64,000 nucleotides of DNA from Pyrinomonas sp040289685 (GTDB lineage: Bacteria > Acidobacteriota > Blastocatellia > Pyrinomonadales > Pyrinomonadaceae), in NCBI RefSeq assembly GCF_040289685.1, contig NZ_PSLQ01000003.1, forward strand, positions 40,355-104,354, in the 5' to 3' direction. Of the stretch, positions 25,642 through 35,674 are shown in pieces. A program made the position numbers and the translations under genes. Each line of letters starts with the position of its first letter. Positions within the stretch are counted from its first letter, which is position 1. A model generated the notes under the pieces. That model did no database searches and was not told the origin of the DNA. It saw only the letters and a program-made list of their open reading frames with translations.

Positions 25642-27750
25642 ATGATGCGCCACGAAAAACTCTTCTGCCTCTTCCTGCTGGCGCTCGTTCTCTTCGTAGG
25701 GCGGGCGGCGGGCCAACCGTCTGCGCCATTGCAGATCATCCCGCGTCCGAAACAAGCTGCCGCGACGGGCGAGCGTTTCGCGCTCGATCGGCGCGTGCGC
25801 ATCGTTCTTGCCGATCCGCGCGCGGAGGATGATCGCTTCGCCGCTGAAGATTTCATCACAGACCTGCAGGCGACCGCGGGGGTACGCCTTGCGATCGGCG
25901 GAAAGAGCCGCCGCGCGATCTTGCTCGGCTTGCTCGACGACGAGCGCGTGCGCGCCGCTCTCGCACGGCAGCGTGTGCCGTTGCCGACCGACTTGAACGA
26001 AGAAGGCTACGTGCTCGTCGTTTCGCCCGATGAAGTAGTGGTCGCCGGGCGAACCGCGACTGGGACCTTCTACGGCATGCAGACGCTCAAGCAGCTCGTG
26101 CGCGGCGAAGGGGGCAACGCTTACATTCAGGGGGCACGCATTGTGGACTGGCCCACCATGCGCTGGCGCGCTGTTTCCGACGACATAAGTCGCGGACCGG
26201 TGCCGACCGTTGAGTACATCAAACGACAGTTGCGCGCCTTCGCTTTCTTCAAGCTCAACATGCACTCCTTCTACATGGAGCATGTTTTCGGCAGTCGCGC
26301 GCATCCGTTGATCGGACCGGAAGGCGGTGCGCTCACGCCCGAAGAGATACGCGAGATCGTCGCCTACGCGCGTCGGTTGCACATCGAGATCGTCCCCGAG
26401 CAGCAGACATTCGGTCATCTGCACAAAGCGCTCAAGATCGAAAAATACAACGCGCTCGCCGAAACGCCTTACGGCGACGTGCTCACGCCGCAACAAGAGG
26501 GAACTTACAGTTTGATCGCCGATTGGTACCGCGAGATCAACGAGCTTTTTCCGGGACGCTTCTTCCACATCGGTGCTGATGAGACGTTCGAGCTCGGCGA
26601 GGGGCAAAGTCGCGAGGCCGTGCGTCAGCGTGGCGTCGGCGCGATCTATTTCGAACATCTGCGGCGCGTGCGCGATCTGCTTCAACCATACGGGCGAAGA
26701 CTGATGTTCTGGGGCGACATCGCGCTCAATCACCCCGATCTGATCGGCGAGATCCCGCGCGACATGATCGTGATGAACTGGGCCTACGGCCCGCGCGAAA
26801 GTTATGAGTCGCGCATCGAGCCGTTCAAACGAGCTGGATTGGAGCAGTTCGTCTGTCCGGGCGTACAGAACTGGAACCAGATCTTCCCGAACAACGATGC
26901 GGCCGTCGTCAACATCGTCAACTTCGTGCGCGATGGGCAGCGCGCGGGCGCGCTCGGGATGATGAACACGAGTTGGGATGACGATGGCGAAACGCTCTTC
27001 GAGATGACGTGGTATGGCATCGTGCTCGGCGCGGCGGCGTCGTGGCAACCGGCGCCGCTCGATGTTGAAGCGTTCGAGCGGGATTTCGATTGGGCCTTTT
27101 TCCGCACAGACGGCGACCGGTTCGTGCGCGCCATGCGTGCGCTCGGTCGCGTTAACGCGCTTCTCGGCACGGGATCGAGCGATCAGCTCTTTTGGCAGGA
27201 ACCGTTCAATTCGGCTTTCCAAGAGCGTGCGCGCTCGCTCAGCGAAAAGGTTCGACGGATGCGCTTGATGGTCGAAGAGGTCGAAGAGACGATCCTGCGC
27301 GAGCGCGCGCGTGCGCGCCGGAATCGCTCCGTGCTCGATGCGATGCGTTTGGCCGCGCAGCGGTTCGATCACATGGGGCGGCGGATGCAAGTGATGGAGC
27401 AATTGAGCGAGCGCTACTGGGACGCTTATCTGAACTTGGGCGATCGCAACCGCGTGCGNNNNNNNNNNTGGCTCGCGCGCTACACGGGCGCTATTTACAA
27501 CGATCTGCGTGAAATGGCCGAGGAGTTGACCGAATTGAAGCGCGCTTACCGCGAACAATGGTTGCGCGAAAACAGGCCGTACTGGTTGGAAAGCGTGCTC
27601 GCACGCTACGACGCGATGGCTATCAAGTGGCTGAACAAGAGCCGCGAACTCGACGAAGCCCTGCGTCAGTACGAGCGGACGTGGACGTTGCCCGCGCCTG
27701 AAGAGTTCGGACTCGGCGCGAGACCGAACTCTTCGCCGGGCGGACGTTGA
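25642..27750 (+). CDS. Exported GH20 beta-N-acetylhexosaminidase
   Basis: About 700 aa; the count depends on a 10-N gap at 27459-27468. Signal peptide: residues 1-24 (HEKLFCLFLLALVLFV). Residues about 28-155 form the GH20b domain (LQIIPRPKQAAATGE ... NEEGYVLVVSPDEVVVAG ... GTFYGMQTLKQL). The TIM barrel starts at PTMRWRAVSDDISRGPVP; the catalytic Asp-Glu pair is D313-E314 in FHIGADETFELG, with NTSWDDDGE further on. The last 250 residues are strongly helical and Arg-rich. It removes terminal GlcNAc/GalNAc from glycans by substrate-assisted catalysis. It is preceded by its own promoter and dre-like operator. ATG 25642 is chosen; ATG 25645 is possible. Confidence 0.92.
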   Translation: MMRHEKLFCLFLLALVLFVGRAAGQPSAPLQIIPRPKQAAATGERFALDRRVRIVLADPRAEDDRFAAEDFITDLQATAGVRLAIGGKSRRAILLGLLDDERVRAALARQRVPLPTDLNEEGYVLVVSPDEVVVAGRTATGTFYGMQTLKQLVRGEGGNAYIQGARIVDWPTMRWRAVSDDISRGPVPTVEYIKRQLRAFAFFKLNMHSFYMEHVFGSRAHPLIGPEGGALTPEEIREIVAYARRLHIEIVPEQQTFGHLHKALKIEKYNALAETPYGDVLTPQQEGTYSLIADWYREINELFPGRFFHIGADETFELGEGQSREAVRQRGVGAIYFEHLRRVRDLLQPYGRRLMFWGDIALNHPDLIGEIPRDMIVMNWAYGPRESYESRIEPFKRAGLEQFVCPGVQNWNQIFPNNDAAVVNIVNFVRDGQRAGALGMMNTSWDDDGETLFEMTWYGIVLGAAASWQPAPLDVEAFERDFDWAFFRTDGDRFVRAMRALGRVNALLGTGSSDQLFWQEPFNSAFQERARSLSEKVRRMRLMVEEVEETILRERARARRNRSVLDAMRLAAQRFDHMGRRMQVMEQLSERYWDAYLNLGDRNRVXXXXWLARYTGAIYNDLREMAEELTELKRAYREQWLRENRPYWLESVLARYDAMAIKWLNKSRELDEALRQYERTWTLPAPEEFGLGARPNSSPGGR
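27459..27468. other. Assembly gap (10 N)
   Basis: Ten undetermined bases lie within the helical C-terminal part of the GH20 gene. The frame is open on both sides and continuous if the true length is 10 (or 10 plus a multiple of 3), so the gene is probably intact. Confidence 0.95.
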
Positions 27751-27974
27751 AGGGAGTTTGGTTTTGCGAGTGGCTCGCCGAACGTGCCATGGATGTGGAT
27801 CGAACCGCGCGTCAAGTGAACTTTGCACCGAGGCCAGCCGAACTTCCAGTCCGAGGCGGCGTCTCGTCGCTCTTTCGACGCTTCCGCGTCGCGCTTAGGG
27901 CTGACGCGAATGCGGAATCGAGATGCGTTGAGGAGCGTGACCGAACTTTTCTCGTTGCTTGAAGGAGATCGACC

Positions 27975-30900
27975 ATGAGAAACCGTAAAACGCAGTTTTT
28001 GATCCCGACCGCGCTGCTCTGCCTAGTCCTTTTGGCCGTCGCTGGCAGGGGGCAAACGTTCACCGCTACGGTCACGGGCACGGTGACCGATCCGACGGGC
28101 GCTGTCGTCCCCGGCGCGACCGTGACGGTTGTTTCAAAAGAGACGGGCGCGACTCGCACCGTGACGACCGATGGCGATGGGCGCTACACGGTGCCTTTTC
28201 TGCCACCGGGCGTTTATGACATCAGCGTCGAAGGAGCGGGCTTCGCGCGCCAGACGCGGCAGAACATTCGACTGGAAGTTGCGCAAAAAGCGGCCATCGA
28301 TTTCACTTTGAGCGCAACGGTGCAGGAAGTGGTCGAGATTTCGGGCGAGACAACTCCGCTGCTCATCACGGAGAGTTCTGGCTTGGAGACCACAGTTGAG
28401 AACAAGTTGATCGAAGACCTGCCTTCGGACAACCGCAACATCTTCTCGTTCGTCAACCTCGTTCCCGGAACGATCGACGCCGCCCTTGCGCTTGGCAATG
28501 CGGATAGCGCAGTCGGTTCGGCAGGCAACCGCAACTTCTTCGATTCGAACTTCGCTCTCACTGGGGGGCGTGCCTCTTCCAATGACGTCTTGCTCGACGG
28601 CGTGGCCAACACCATCGGCGATTTCAACGGCGTCGCTGTCTCGCCGCCACAGGATTCGATTCGCGAGTTCAAAGTGCAGTCAGGAGTCGCTCCGGCAGAG
28701 TTCGGGCGCACTGCTGGCGGCATCGTCAACATCGCCACCCGCGCTGGAACGAAACGTTTCCACGGCGCGCTATACGAGTACTTCACCGACGGAAATCTGA
28801 ATGCGAACGGATGGGCGCGCAACCGGCGCGGCGTATTGGCCAACGGGCAGCCAGTCTTGCCGCGCATTGATGTCTCGCGTCACCAGTTCGGCGGCGCTGT
28901 CGGCGGTCCAGTCTATCTCCCGCGTTTCGGCGAAGGCGGGCCAGCTTACTATAGCGGCAAGAAGACGACCTTCTTCTTCTTCAACTACGAGGCTAGACGC
29001 GAGCGCAATCCTTTCTCGCGTGAACTGACTCTGCCGACAGAAAAGATGCGTCGCGGAGACTTATCCGAACTGCTCGGACCGCCGCGCCCGGGCATCACCA
29101 ATCCGGATGGTTCTCCGGCCCTCTTCGGGCAGATCTACGATCCTTATGCGCCGCTGATCAACGGGCAACGCCGGCCCATTCCGGGCAACAGACTCGATCT
29201 GCTGCCGGTTTGTCAGCCGGGACCGCGCACGTCCGCCTGTCTCGATCCGGTCGCGTTGGAGGTTTTGAAATACATCCCACTGCCCAACCAGCCGGGACTG
29301 GTCAACAATTACATCTTCAACGCGCGCACGCGCTTTACGCGCGACATCGTGGCCGCGCGCATTGATCGCAAGATCTCCGATAAGCAGAGTCTCTTCGGGC
29401 GTTTCAGCTTCGAGAAGCGGCTGGACCAGCTGCCGAACTACTTCGGGACGCCCGCTGCGGATGCGCGCACCATACGCGACCGCTTCTTCAATTTCACTTT
29501 CAACCACGTTTACGTTTTCACTTCGTCGGTCATCAACAATCTTCGTTACGGTTACACGCGCGCCCATGCGAACCAGATTCCGGCCAGTCTAGGCTTCGAT
29601 CCGACGGTGCTCGGCTTGCCGACTTACATCCGCGACTCGGCCCCGGTGCTCAAGTTCCCCAACTTCACCATCGGCGGCGGGGCGCAAGGAGCCACTCTCG
29701 CTGGCGAGATCACCAGCAGCACGATCGGCGGAGCGGGAAACGATCAGCCGCGAGATACGCACATGGTGGCCGACTCGGTAACGATCATACGCGGTGCGCA
29801 TAACATCAAGACCGGCGCTGAATATCGTTTGTATCGCTTCTACCCGTTCCAGTTTTTCAATCCCACAGGCAACTTCACCTTCTCGCGCGGGTTCACCTTG
29901 GGGCCAAACCCAGCGGTCACGCCTTCGCCGACCAACGCCGCCGGTTCATCGCTCGCCTCTTTCTTGTTAGGGCTTCCTGCGGGCGGTTCGTTCGAATCGG
30001 TCGCGCCGATTACCATCTACAAACACTATGCTGCCGCCTTCTTCCAAGACGATTACAAGGTACGGCGAGACTTGACGTTGAATCTAGGCTTGCGTTGGGA
30101 AATCGAAACGGGCACGGCTGAGTCGCACGGATTGATCACCAACTTCGATCTTGCGGCCCCATCGCCGCTGGCCGGAAACGTTCCGCAACCTTCGGATCCG
30201 GTGGTGCAGCGTTTGCGCCCGAACTTCACCGATCTTCGCGGGTTGCTTCGCTTCGTCAATGGGCCACAGACGCGCGCTAACCGGAACCGTTTCGCGCCGC
30301 GCGTCGGCTTCGCTTACAGCCTCAACGGCAAGACGACGCTGCGCGGTGGATACGGGATCTTTTACCTGCCGTTGTCTTTGGAAGCGCCGAGCGCGCAGAG
30401 CGTCAATTTCAGCACGACGCTAACGCAAACATCTGGCACGTCGCAAGTTGGCCCTTCGACGGTCTTCTTGACCAATCCGTTTCCAGCGGGGCTGGCGCGT
30501 CCGACAGGGACGGCGCTCGGCGCTCGGACCAGACTCGGCGACTCGGTGATCGTCGTTGAACCGACGAGACGCACCGCTTACAACCAGCAATGGAATCTCG
30601 TCATACAACGGGAGCTGGCGCGCAACCTCGTGCTTGACGTCGGTTACGTCGGCAGTCGCGGCGTGCGCCTACCCATTCAAGGGCTGAACCTGAATCAGTT
30701 GCCGCCTTTTTACCTCGACATCGCGCGCGCCAGCGTAGGAGTGCCCGGTTCGTGTCCGACTCCCACTAATCCCAATGCGGCTTGCACGAGCGTGGCGCAG
30801 TTCTTTACGCAACAGGTTCCCAACCCGTTTGCTGGGCTGTTGCCAGGGACCGCACTTAACGCTTCAACCGTGCCGCGCAGTCAACTTCTGCGTCCGTTCC

Positions 30901-31733
30901 CACAGTATCAATCCGTAACCCTTTTCCGTCCGCACATGGGATTCAGCACCTACCATGCGGGCGTCGTCAACTTACAAAAGAGGTTCAGCGATGGACTTTC
31001 GGCAGTGGTTAACTACGTTTGGTCCAAGCTGCTCGATACAGGAGGCGTGGGCAATGGGGCGGCCTTCTTCGACCCAACCGCTGTCGAGGATATCTACAGC
31101 TTCCCAAAGGAATATTCCTATTCAACGCTCGATGTGCCACATCGCTTGACCATGAACTTCACCTACGAGCTACCGTTCGGGCGCAAGCGACGTTTCGCCA
31201 GTGACCTAAACGGTGTGGCGAACCTTCTCGTCGGCGGTTGGCAAGTGAGCGGCTCGATCTTCTACCAATCTGGCGCGCCCTTCCAGGTTGTCGTCGCTGG
31301 TTTCCCGGTTTCAGGACTGGCCGGCATCGGCAACGCTACTCGGCGCCCTGATCGCGTGCCCGGCGTCAGTGCGGAGCTGTCCGGTTCGAAATATCGGCAG
31401 AACGCGCGCGCTGGCCTGCCTGTGATAAACACTGACGCCTTCGCCGTTCCGCCAGATTTTCAGTTCGGCAACGCGGCGCGAACCTATGACGATGTGCGGC
31501 GCGACACCTACAAGAACGTCAACTTGTCCGTGTTGAAGAACTTCTTTTGGAACGAGGGGCGGCAGAAATTGCAGTTGCGAGCGGAGTTCCTGAACGCCTT
31601 TAACTTCGTCGTGTTCGGAACGCCGGCGGCCAACGTCAGCATCGCGCCGGTGCCGAATCTGGCGAACAACCCGAACGCCTCGCCTGGGTTCGGTCAGGTC
31701 ACGACGCAAGGGAATAGTCCACGCACCATCTAA
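27975..31733 (+). CDS. Oar-like TonB-dependent receptor, truncated at the extreme C-terminus
   Basis: 1252 aa. Signal peptide about 1-26, CarboxypepD_reg-like domain about 28-115 (VTGTVTDPTGAVVPGATVTV ... GRYTVPFLPPGVYDI), plug (ENKLIEDLPSDNRNIFSFV ... EFGRTAGGIVNIATRAGT), then an outer-membrane beta-barrel with alternating aromatic strands. Such receptors import or bind large ligands, here likely glycan fragments given the neighbours. AAGGAG lies 7 nt before the ATG. The frame ends PRTI-TAA, but continues unbroken for LVVRYTF-TAG (31734-31757). PRTIQLVVRYTF would be the expected barrel end, so TAA 31731 probably replaced a CAA (Gln) codon and removes the terminal Phe of the beta-signal. Confidence 0.93.
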   Translation: MRNRKTQFLIPTALLCLVLLAVAGRGQTFTATVTGTVTDPTGAVVPGATVTVVSKETGATRTVTTDGDGRYTVPFLPPGVYDISVEGAGFARQTRQNIRLEVAQKAAIDFTLSATVQEVVEISGETTPLLITESSGLETTVENKLIEDLPSDNRNIFSFVNLVPGTIDAALALGNADSAVGSAGNRNFFDSNFALTGGRASSNDVLLDGVANTIGDFNGVAVSPPQDSIREFKVQSGVAPAEFGRTAGGIVNIATRAGTKRFHGALYEYFTDGNLNANGWARNRRGVLANGQPVLPRIDVSRHQFGGAVGGPVYLPRFGEGGPAYYSGKKTTFFFFNYEARRERNPFSRELTLPTEKMRRGDLSELLGPPRPGITNPDGSPALFGQIYDPYAPLINGQRRPIPGNRLDLLPVCQPGPRTSACLDPVALEVLKYIPLPNQPGLVNNYIFNARTRFTRDIVAARIDRKISDKQSLFGRFSFEKRLDQLPNYFGTPAADARTIRDRFFNFTFNHVYVFTSSVINNLRYGYTRAHANQIPASLGFDPTVLGLPTYIRDSAPVLKFPNFTIGGGAQGATLAGEITSSTIGGAGNDQPRDTHMVADSVTIIRGAHNIKTGAEYRLYRFYPFQFFNPTGNFTFSRGFTLGPNPAVTPSPTNAAGSSLASFLLGLPAGGSFESVAPITIYKHYAAAFFQDDYKVRRDLTLNLGLRWEIETGTAESHGLITNFDLAAPSPLAGNVPQPSDPVVQRLRPNFTDLRGLLRFVNGPQTRANRNRFAPRVGFAYSLNGKTTLRGGYGIFYLPLSLEAPSAQSVNFSTTLTQTSGTSQVGPSTVFLTNPFPAGLARPTGTALGARTRLGDSVIVVEPTRRTAYNQQWNLVIQRELARNLVLDVGYVGSRGVRLPIQGLNLNQLPPFYLDIARASVGVPGSCPTPTNPNAACTSVAQFFTQQVPNPFAGLLPGTALNASTVPRSQLLRPFPQYQSVTLFRPHMGFSTYHAGVVNLQKRFSDGLSAVVNYVWSKLLDTGGVGNGAAFFDPTAVEDIYSFPKEYSYSTLDVPHRLTMNFTYELPFGRKRRFASDLNGVANLLVGGWQVSGSIFYQSGAPFQVVVAGFPVSGLAGIGNATRRPDRVPGVSAELSGSKYRQNARAGLPVINTDAFAVPPDFQFGNAARTYDDVRRDTYKNVNLSVLKNFFWNEGRQKLQLRAEFLNAFNFVVFGTPAANVSIAPVPNLANNPNASPGFGQVTTQGNSPRTI

Positions 31734-31842
31734 CTCGTCGTGCGATACACGTTCTAGGCGTTTTCGCGGGGCCGAAGGCAAACGCGCTCTTTGCGGCCCC
31801 GCGATCGCCCGACCCCGCTTTTTGCGCATCGCAGGAGGGCGC

Positions 31843-33057
31843 ATGAAAAAGGAGTCGAACCTTTGTGGAACGAGTGGGGTGTTCGCCATGGTCTTCATCG
31901 CCTCGATGGCGCTGATTTCAGGCGTCGGTGTGAGGGGCGCGACCGTTCCTGAGATCAAGTACGTGCAGGGCGGTGGGCGCGCGTTGATCTACGTCAACAA
32001 CCCCGAACAGATCACTGCCGCTGATCTCGGCGACAGCAATTACGGCGATGCTGCGATCATGCGCGCGACCGGCGTGCAGGGCAAACAGCGTTGCTACTTC
32101 GAACACCTCAACCGCACGGGCTTCACCATCGGCTACGGCATACAGCTCTACAATCCGAACTCGACTTCGGTAACCGTCACGGTGCAAGGAAGTGGGTTCG
32201 AAGCGAGCGTCCAAGGGGGGCGGCCTTTCGCGCAAATGCTCAGCAATTACTCGACGTCGGGCACTTCCTACACGGTCGGGCCGGGGCGCGTGCTGTGGTT
32301 GATGCGTCAGGATGCAGCGGTTGCCAACAACACCTTTTTTAGCGGCGTCATCGATTTCAACGTTGATGGCGGCAGCGTAACGATCAATCACATCGCTTAT
32401 CGAAGTTTCGGCGCGCTCGATGGTTCGACGACGTACATCGGGTACGTGCGGCGCATCGAGCCGGACGGAACAGATGAGGCGCGCGTTTACAAAGGACTCA
32501 ATCCGAACACAATGGCCATCGCCGCCGATGTCGATTTCGTCGTCGGTGATGGTGATCCGGCGGGCGTCCTCGCCGTCAGTTACCGGAGCTACGACTTGAA
32601 CTCGGGCGCGTATGGAAGCTCTGTGATTCGCCCCAATGGTTGGTACACGAACATCGGTCCAGCAAACAACGCCAACGCCGTCGCCAGCGACATGTTCGCT
32701 TTCGACATGCCGGGCTGGGGACGGATCGACCCTTTCTCTCGCTCAGACGGCGAGGGGAAATACCCGAACCTCGGAAACTGGGGAGTGGTCTACGTCGTCA
32801 AGGGCAAAGTGACCAATGTGGGGGCGAAGACGCGTCAGCTTTCAGTCAACTTGAAAGCCAACCCTTCGGCAAGCGCCGCGATCGCTTACCGAGGCAGCGA
32901 CGGCGTTTGGCGCAGCATGGTCGTTTCGGCAGGATCGAACGTCAGATACTACAGCTTCTCGGTCGCGCCGGGCAGCACCGTCAGCTACGAAGCCATGTTC
33001 GTGCTGGGCGGACCGAGCGGCGGAAATCTTCTACAATCGATCGCGCTCAACAATTGA
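31843..33057 (+). CDS. Exported hypothetical protein, beta-rich, 404 aa
   Basis: I do not recognise a family. An N-terminal hydrophobic segment (FAMVFIASMALISGVGVRGA) looks like a signal peptide with cleavage after RGA. The mature part is rich in Gly, Ser, Asn, Tyr and short strands (GRALIYVNNPEQIT, GYGIQLYNPNSTSVTVTVQG, YRSFGALDGSTTYIGYVRR) and ends in an immunoglobulin-like stretch (VSYEAMFVLGG). This suggests a secreted or surface beta-sandwich protein, possibly binding carbohydrate. GGAGGG lies 3-4 nt before ATG 31843; an in-frame TTG 31822 is less likely. It follows the TonB receptor in the same direction, so it may be the cognate surface partner. Confidence 0.75.
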   Translation: MKKESNLCGTSGVFAMVFIASMALISGVGVRGATVPEIKYVQGGGRALIYVNNPEQITAADLGDSNYGDAAIMRATGVQGKQRCYFEHLNRTGFTIGYGIQLYNPNSTSVTVTVQGSGFEASVQGGRPFAQMLSNYSTSGTSYTVGPGRVLWLMRQDAAVANNTFFSGVIDFNVDGGSVTINHIAYRSFGALDGSTTYIGYVRRIEPDGTDEARVYKGLNPNTMAIAADVDFVVGDGDPAGVLAVSYRSYDLNSGAYGSSVIRPNGWYTNIGPANNANAVASDMFAFDMPGWGRIDPFSRSDGEGKYPNLGNWGVVYVVKGKVTNVGAKTRQLSVNLKANPSASAAIAYRGSDGVWRSMVVSAGSNVRYYSFSVAPGSTVSYEAMFVLGGPSGGNLLQSIALNN

Positions 33058-33204
33058 ACTCCTCGTCGCGAGCGAAACGGTTCCGATGCTTAACCGCTGT
33101 GGAAAGGCGAGGACGTTTTCATGGGCCGTGTGCTTGTCGAGGTGAAAGGCGAGCGTGAAGTGCGAAACGATTCATCGGTCGCGCGCCCTCGCTGGTGAGA
33201 ACTT

Positions 33205-34488
33205 ATGCTTGGGATTTTGCTCCTTTTGATCTTCGCGCTGTTCGCCGCGTTGATGTTCGCGCGCGTCATCCCGGCGATCATCGCCGTGCCGGCGATGGCT
33301 GTGGCGGTTGCCATTCTGGTCGGGGCGCCTCCTTCGGTGATCCTCAACGACGTGATCGCTGCCGGGGCCGTCAAACTCGCGCCCGCTTATGTCGCCGTCT
33401 TCGCTGGCGCGATGCTCGGGCGCGTGATGATTCAGACGCGCATCGCCGAAGAGATCATCAAACGCGCGGCTGAGTACGGCGGCGATCGTCCCATGATCGT
33501 CGCTGCCGCGTTGATGATCGTCACGGCCATTCTCTTCACCTCGCTCACAGGGCTCGGCGCGATCATCATGGTCGGTTCGCTCGTGCTTCCGATCATGATG
33601 AGCCTTGGGATTCCGAGAAGGCTCGCCGCTGTCTTCTTCCTAATGGCGTTTGCCACCGGCTTCGTCTTCAATATCGCGCTCTGGCGTCTTTACCGGGAAC
33701 TTTTGCAGATCGCTCCAGATGCCCCGCTCCCGCCGGAGGTAGCGCGCTTTGCGTTTGGACTTTGCCTTATCACGGCGGTGGCCGTTGCCATCTATGTCTT
33801 CATCGCCGCGCAGCGCGCCCCAGAACTTCGTCTCTGGGCTGTGGCGGCTAAAGAAGAGCTGCTCGCCCGTGAGGCGAGGAAAAAGCGCGTTCCGTTGATC
33901 GCCTTTTTGACGCCCTTCGTGCCGCTCGTGCTCTACGTCGGGTTCGGTTGGCGTGAGCTTCCGGCCTTTCTCGCGGGGGCGCTCTTCGGCGTGCTGTTGA
34001 CTGAACCGCGCGTCGCCGTTCGCACGCTATCGGCAGCAGCCGTGCGCGGCGTTGAAGATGGCGCTCCGGCAGCCATCTTGATGATCGGCATCGGAATGCT
34101 TCTAAACGCGCTCACTCTTCCTGTTGTGAGGGAAGCGTTGACGCCGCTCGTCGCCACCGTCCCTTTGCGTTCGCCCGTCGCTTACGTGCTCTTTTTCGGT
34201 CTGCTTTCGCCGCTGGCGCTCTATCGCGGGCCGCTCAATCCGTTCGGCGTCGGCATCGGCGTCTACTCGATCATGTTCGCGGCTGGAGCTTTGCCGCCGC
34301 TCGCGCTTCTTGCGGCGATCATGTCGGTGGTGCAGGTGCAGAACGTTTGCGACCCGACCAACACGCAGAACGTTTGGGTGGCGAACTACGCCGGAGTGCG
34401 CGTCGAAGAGATCACGCGCGCTTCGCTTGCGACGATGATGCTCGTCTGCTTGTGCGGACTCGTTCTCGGCGCGTTGATGTTCCTTTAG
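33205..34488 (+). CDS. IT/GntP-like permease (organic-acid or sugar-acid transporter)
   Basis: A 427-aa membrane protein with 11-12 hydrophobic helices. The two-fold pattern of re-entrant, small-residue-rich loops (FTSLTGLGAIIMVGSLVLPIMMSLG in the first half, LYRGPLNPFGVGIGVYSIMFAAG in the second) and GAMLGRVMIQTRIAEEIIKRAAEYGGD fit the ion-transporter superfamily near GntP/DctM-like and citrate carriers. Substrate is unknown; gluconate, dicarboxylates or sugar acids are plausible. GGTGAG is just upstream of the ATG. It stands within the glycan region, 43 bp before the next exported protein gene. Confidence 0.75.
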   Translation: MLGILLLLIFALFAALMFARVIPAIIAVPAMAVAVAILVGAPPSVILNDVIAAGAVKLAPAYVAVFAGAMLGRVMIQTRIAEEIIKRAAEYGGDRPMIVAAALMIVTAILFTSLTGLGAIIMVGSLVLPIMMSLGIPRRLAAVFFLMAFATGFVFNIALWRLYRELLQIAPDAPLPPEVARFAFGLCLITAVAVAIYVFIAAQRAPELRLWAVAAKEELLAREARKKRVPLIAFLTPFVPLVLYVGFGWRELPAFLAGALFGVLLTEPRVAVRTLSAAAVRGVEDGAPAAILMIGIGMLLNALTLPVVREALTPLVATVPLRSPVAYVLFFGLLSPLALYRGPLNPFGVGIGVYSIMFAAGALPPLALLAAIMSVVQVQNVCDPTNTQNVWVANYAGVRVEEITRASLATMMLVCLCGLVLGALMFL

Positions 34489-34531
34489 AGTTTCTGAACG
34501 TGGATTGAAGTCCAAAAGAGAGGAGATCGTA

Positions 34532-35674
34532 ATGCGCACGCTTGGCATGCTACTTGTCCTTCTGCTGCTCGCTTCGGCAGCGCGCGGGCAGAAAACGTCG
34601 GAGATGGTCTTCGCGCCAGACGGCGCAAGCTACGTCGTCAGCGGCAAAGACGTCGTGCGGCGCGACGATCAGCTTGTCATCTACTCGCCCGAAAAATATC
34701 GCAAGGATCCGCCCAACGCTTCGGGCGTCGATGTTTACGTCGTCGGCGGCAAAGTGGTCGAAATCCGCGATCGCGCGAAGGCCGTCTATTTGGACGGCAA
34801 AAGCGATCCCGGCCCGGTCGCTATCGGCAAAGAGGGTTTCGTCCTGAGCGCGCACGGCGCGGCGCGACGCTGGATCATCGCGCATCTGAAGGTCGGTGAC
34901 GCAGTGAGGATTGCCGGTTCGACCGAAAGCGCGGCGGAAGTGCCGCCCGCCGCTCAGCTGCCATGCTTCCCAGGCGCTTACTACCGCAAGGCGGTTTCGA
35001 GTTTCGATCGCTGGACCGGTATCATCGGCGTCGTCAAACTTGGCCAGCCGCAGACGGACCCGGCGCGTCTCGATCCGAAAGACGGTCAACCGCTCGATAA
35101 CTTCTCCGTCTACATGGGCGGTCGCGCAGGAGAGCAGGAGATTGATGCCGGACTTACCTGGTCCTTTTCGGTCGATGAGAAGGGCAAACGGAGCGCCGTG
35201 CGCGACGCTTGGCATCCGTTCTGGCGCAACGAACGTTGGGCGGAAGCGCCAGCCCAGCCTGAATTCTACTGGCGGCCCGGAGACGTGGTGACGATGGCCG
35301 TTCTGGTCGCTGGTCCGGGAAAATTGCGTTTGGTCGTGGCCGATGCTGGTCCACAGCCGAAACGGATCTTTCAAACGGAGTTCGATGCGCGCGGATTTCA
35401 ACCGCGTATCCCGCGCCAGTTCAAGCGGGTCAATGCCATCGATCAAAGGTACAATGAAGGCAAGCCTGCGCAGCCGACCGAAGCGCAGGTGACCGGCGCC
35501 GAATGGCTGGAGGTCCACTTGCTGCGCGGTGAAGGAGCGACCGCCGTGCGTTTGCCGATGACGCGAGCGCGCCTGACCGACATGCGCTGTCCATCGCCCG
35601 AGCATGTGCGCGTCGTCGTGACGGATGAAGCGCGCGGCGCAGAGAAGATCGACATCCGAGGTAAAGCTAAATGA
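34532..35674 (+). CDS. Exported hypothetical protein, 380 aa
   Basis: No named family recognised. Residues 1-20 are a signal peptide (MRTLGMLLVLLLLASAARGQ). The mature region alternates strands and Pro/Asp loops (SEMVFAPDGASYVVSGKDVV, AIGKEGFVLSAHGAARRWII, LTWSFSVDEKGKR), with GKEGFVLSAHGAARRW resembling the exo-polysaccharide/phosphodiester glycosidase (NAGPA-like) motif GFVISGHG..., so a distant relation to enzymes acting on GlcNAc-1-phosphodiesters is possible but unproven. AGGAG is 6 nt before ATG 34532. The gene ends in an ATGA overlap with the GH3 gene, so the two are co-translated. Confidence 0.72.
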   Translation: MRTLGMLLVLLLLASAARGQKTSEMVFAPDGASYVVSGKDVVRRDDQLVIYSPEKYRKDPPNASGVDVYVVGGKVVEIRDRAKAVYLDGKSDPGPVAIGKEGFVLSAHGAARRWIIAHLKVGDAVRIAGSTESAAEVPPAAQLPCFPGAYYRKAVSSFDRWTGIIGVVKLGQPQTDPARLDPKDGQPLDNFSVYMGGRAGEQEIDAGLTWSFSVDEKGKRSAVRDAWHPFWRNERWAEAPAQPEFYWRPGDVVTMAVLVAGPGKLRLVVADAGPQPKRIFQTEFDARGFQPRIPRQFKRVNAIDQRYNEGKPAQPTEAQVTGAEWLEVHLLRGEGATAVRLPMTRARLTDMRCPSPEHVRVVVTDEARGAEKIDIRGKAK

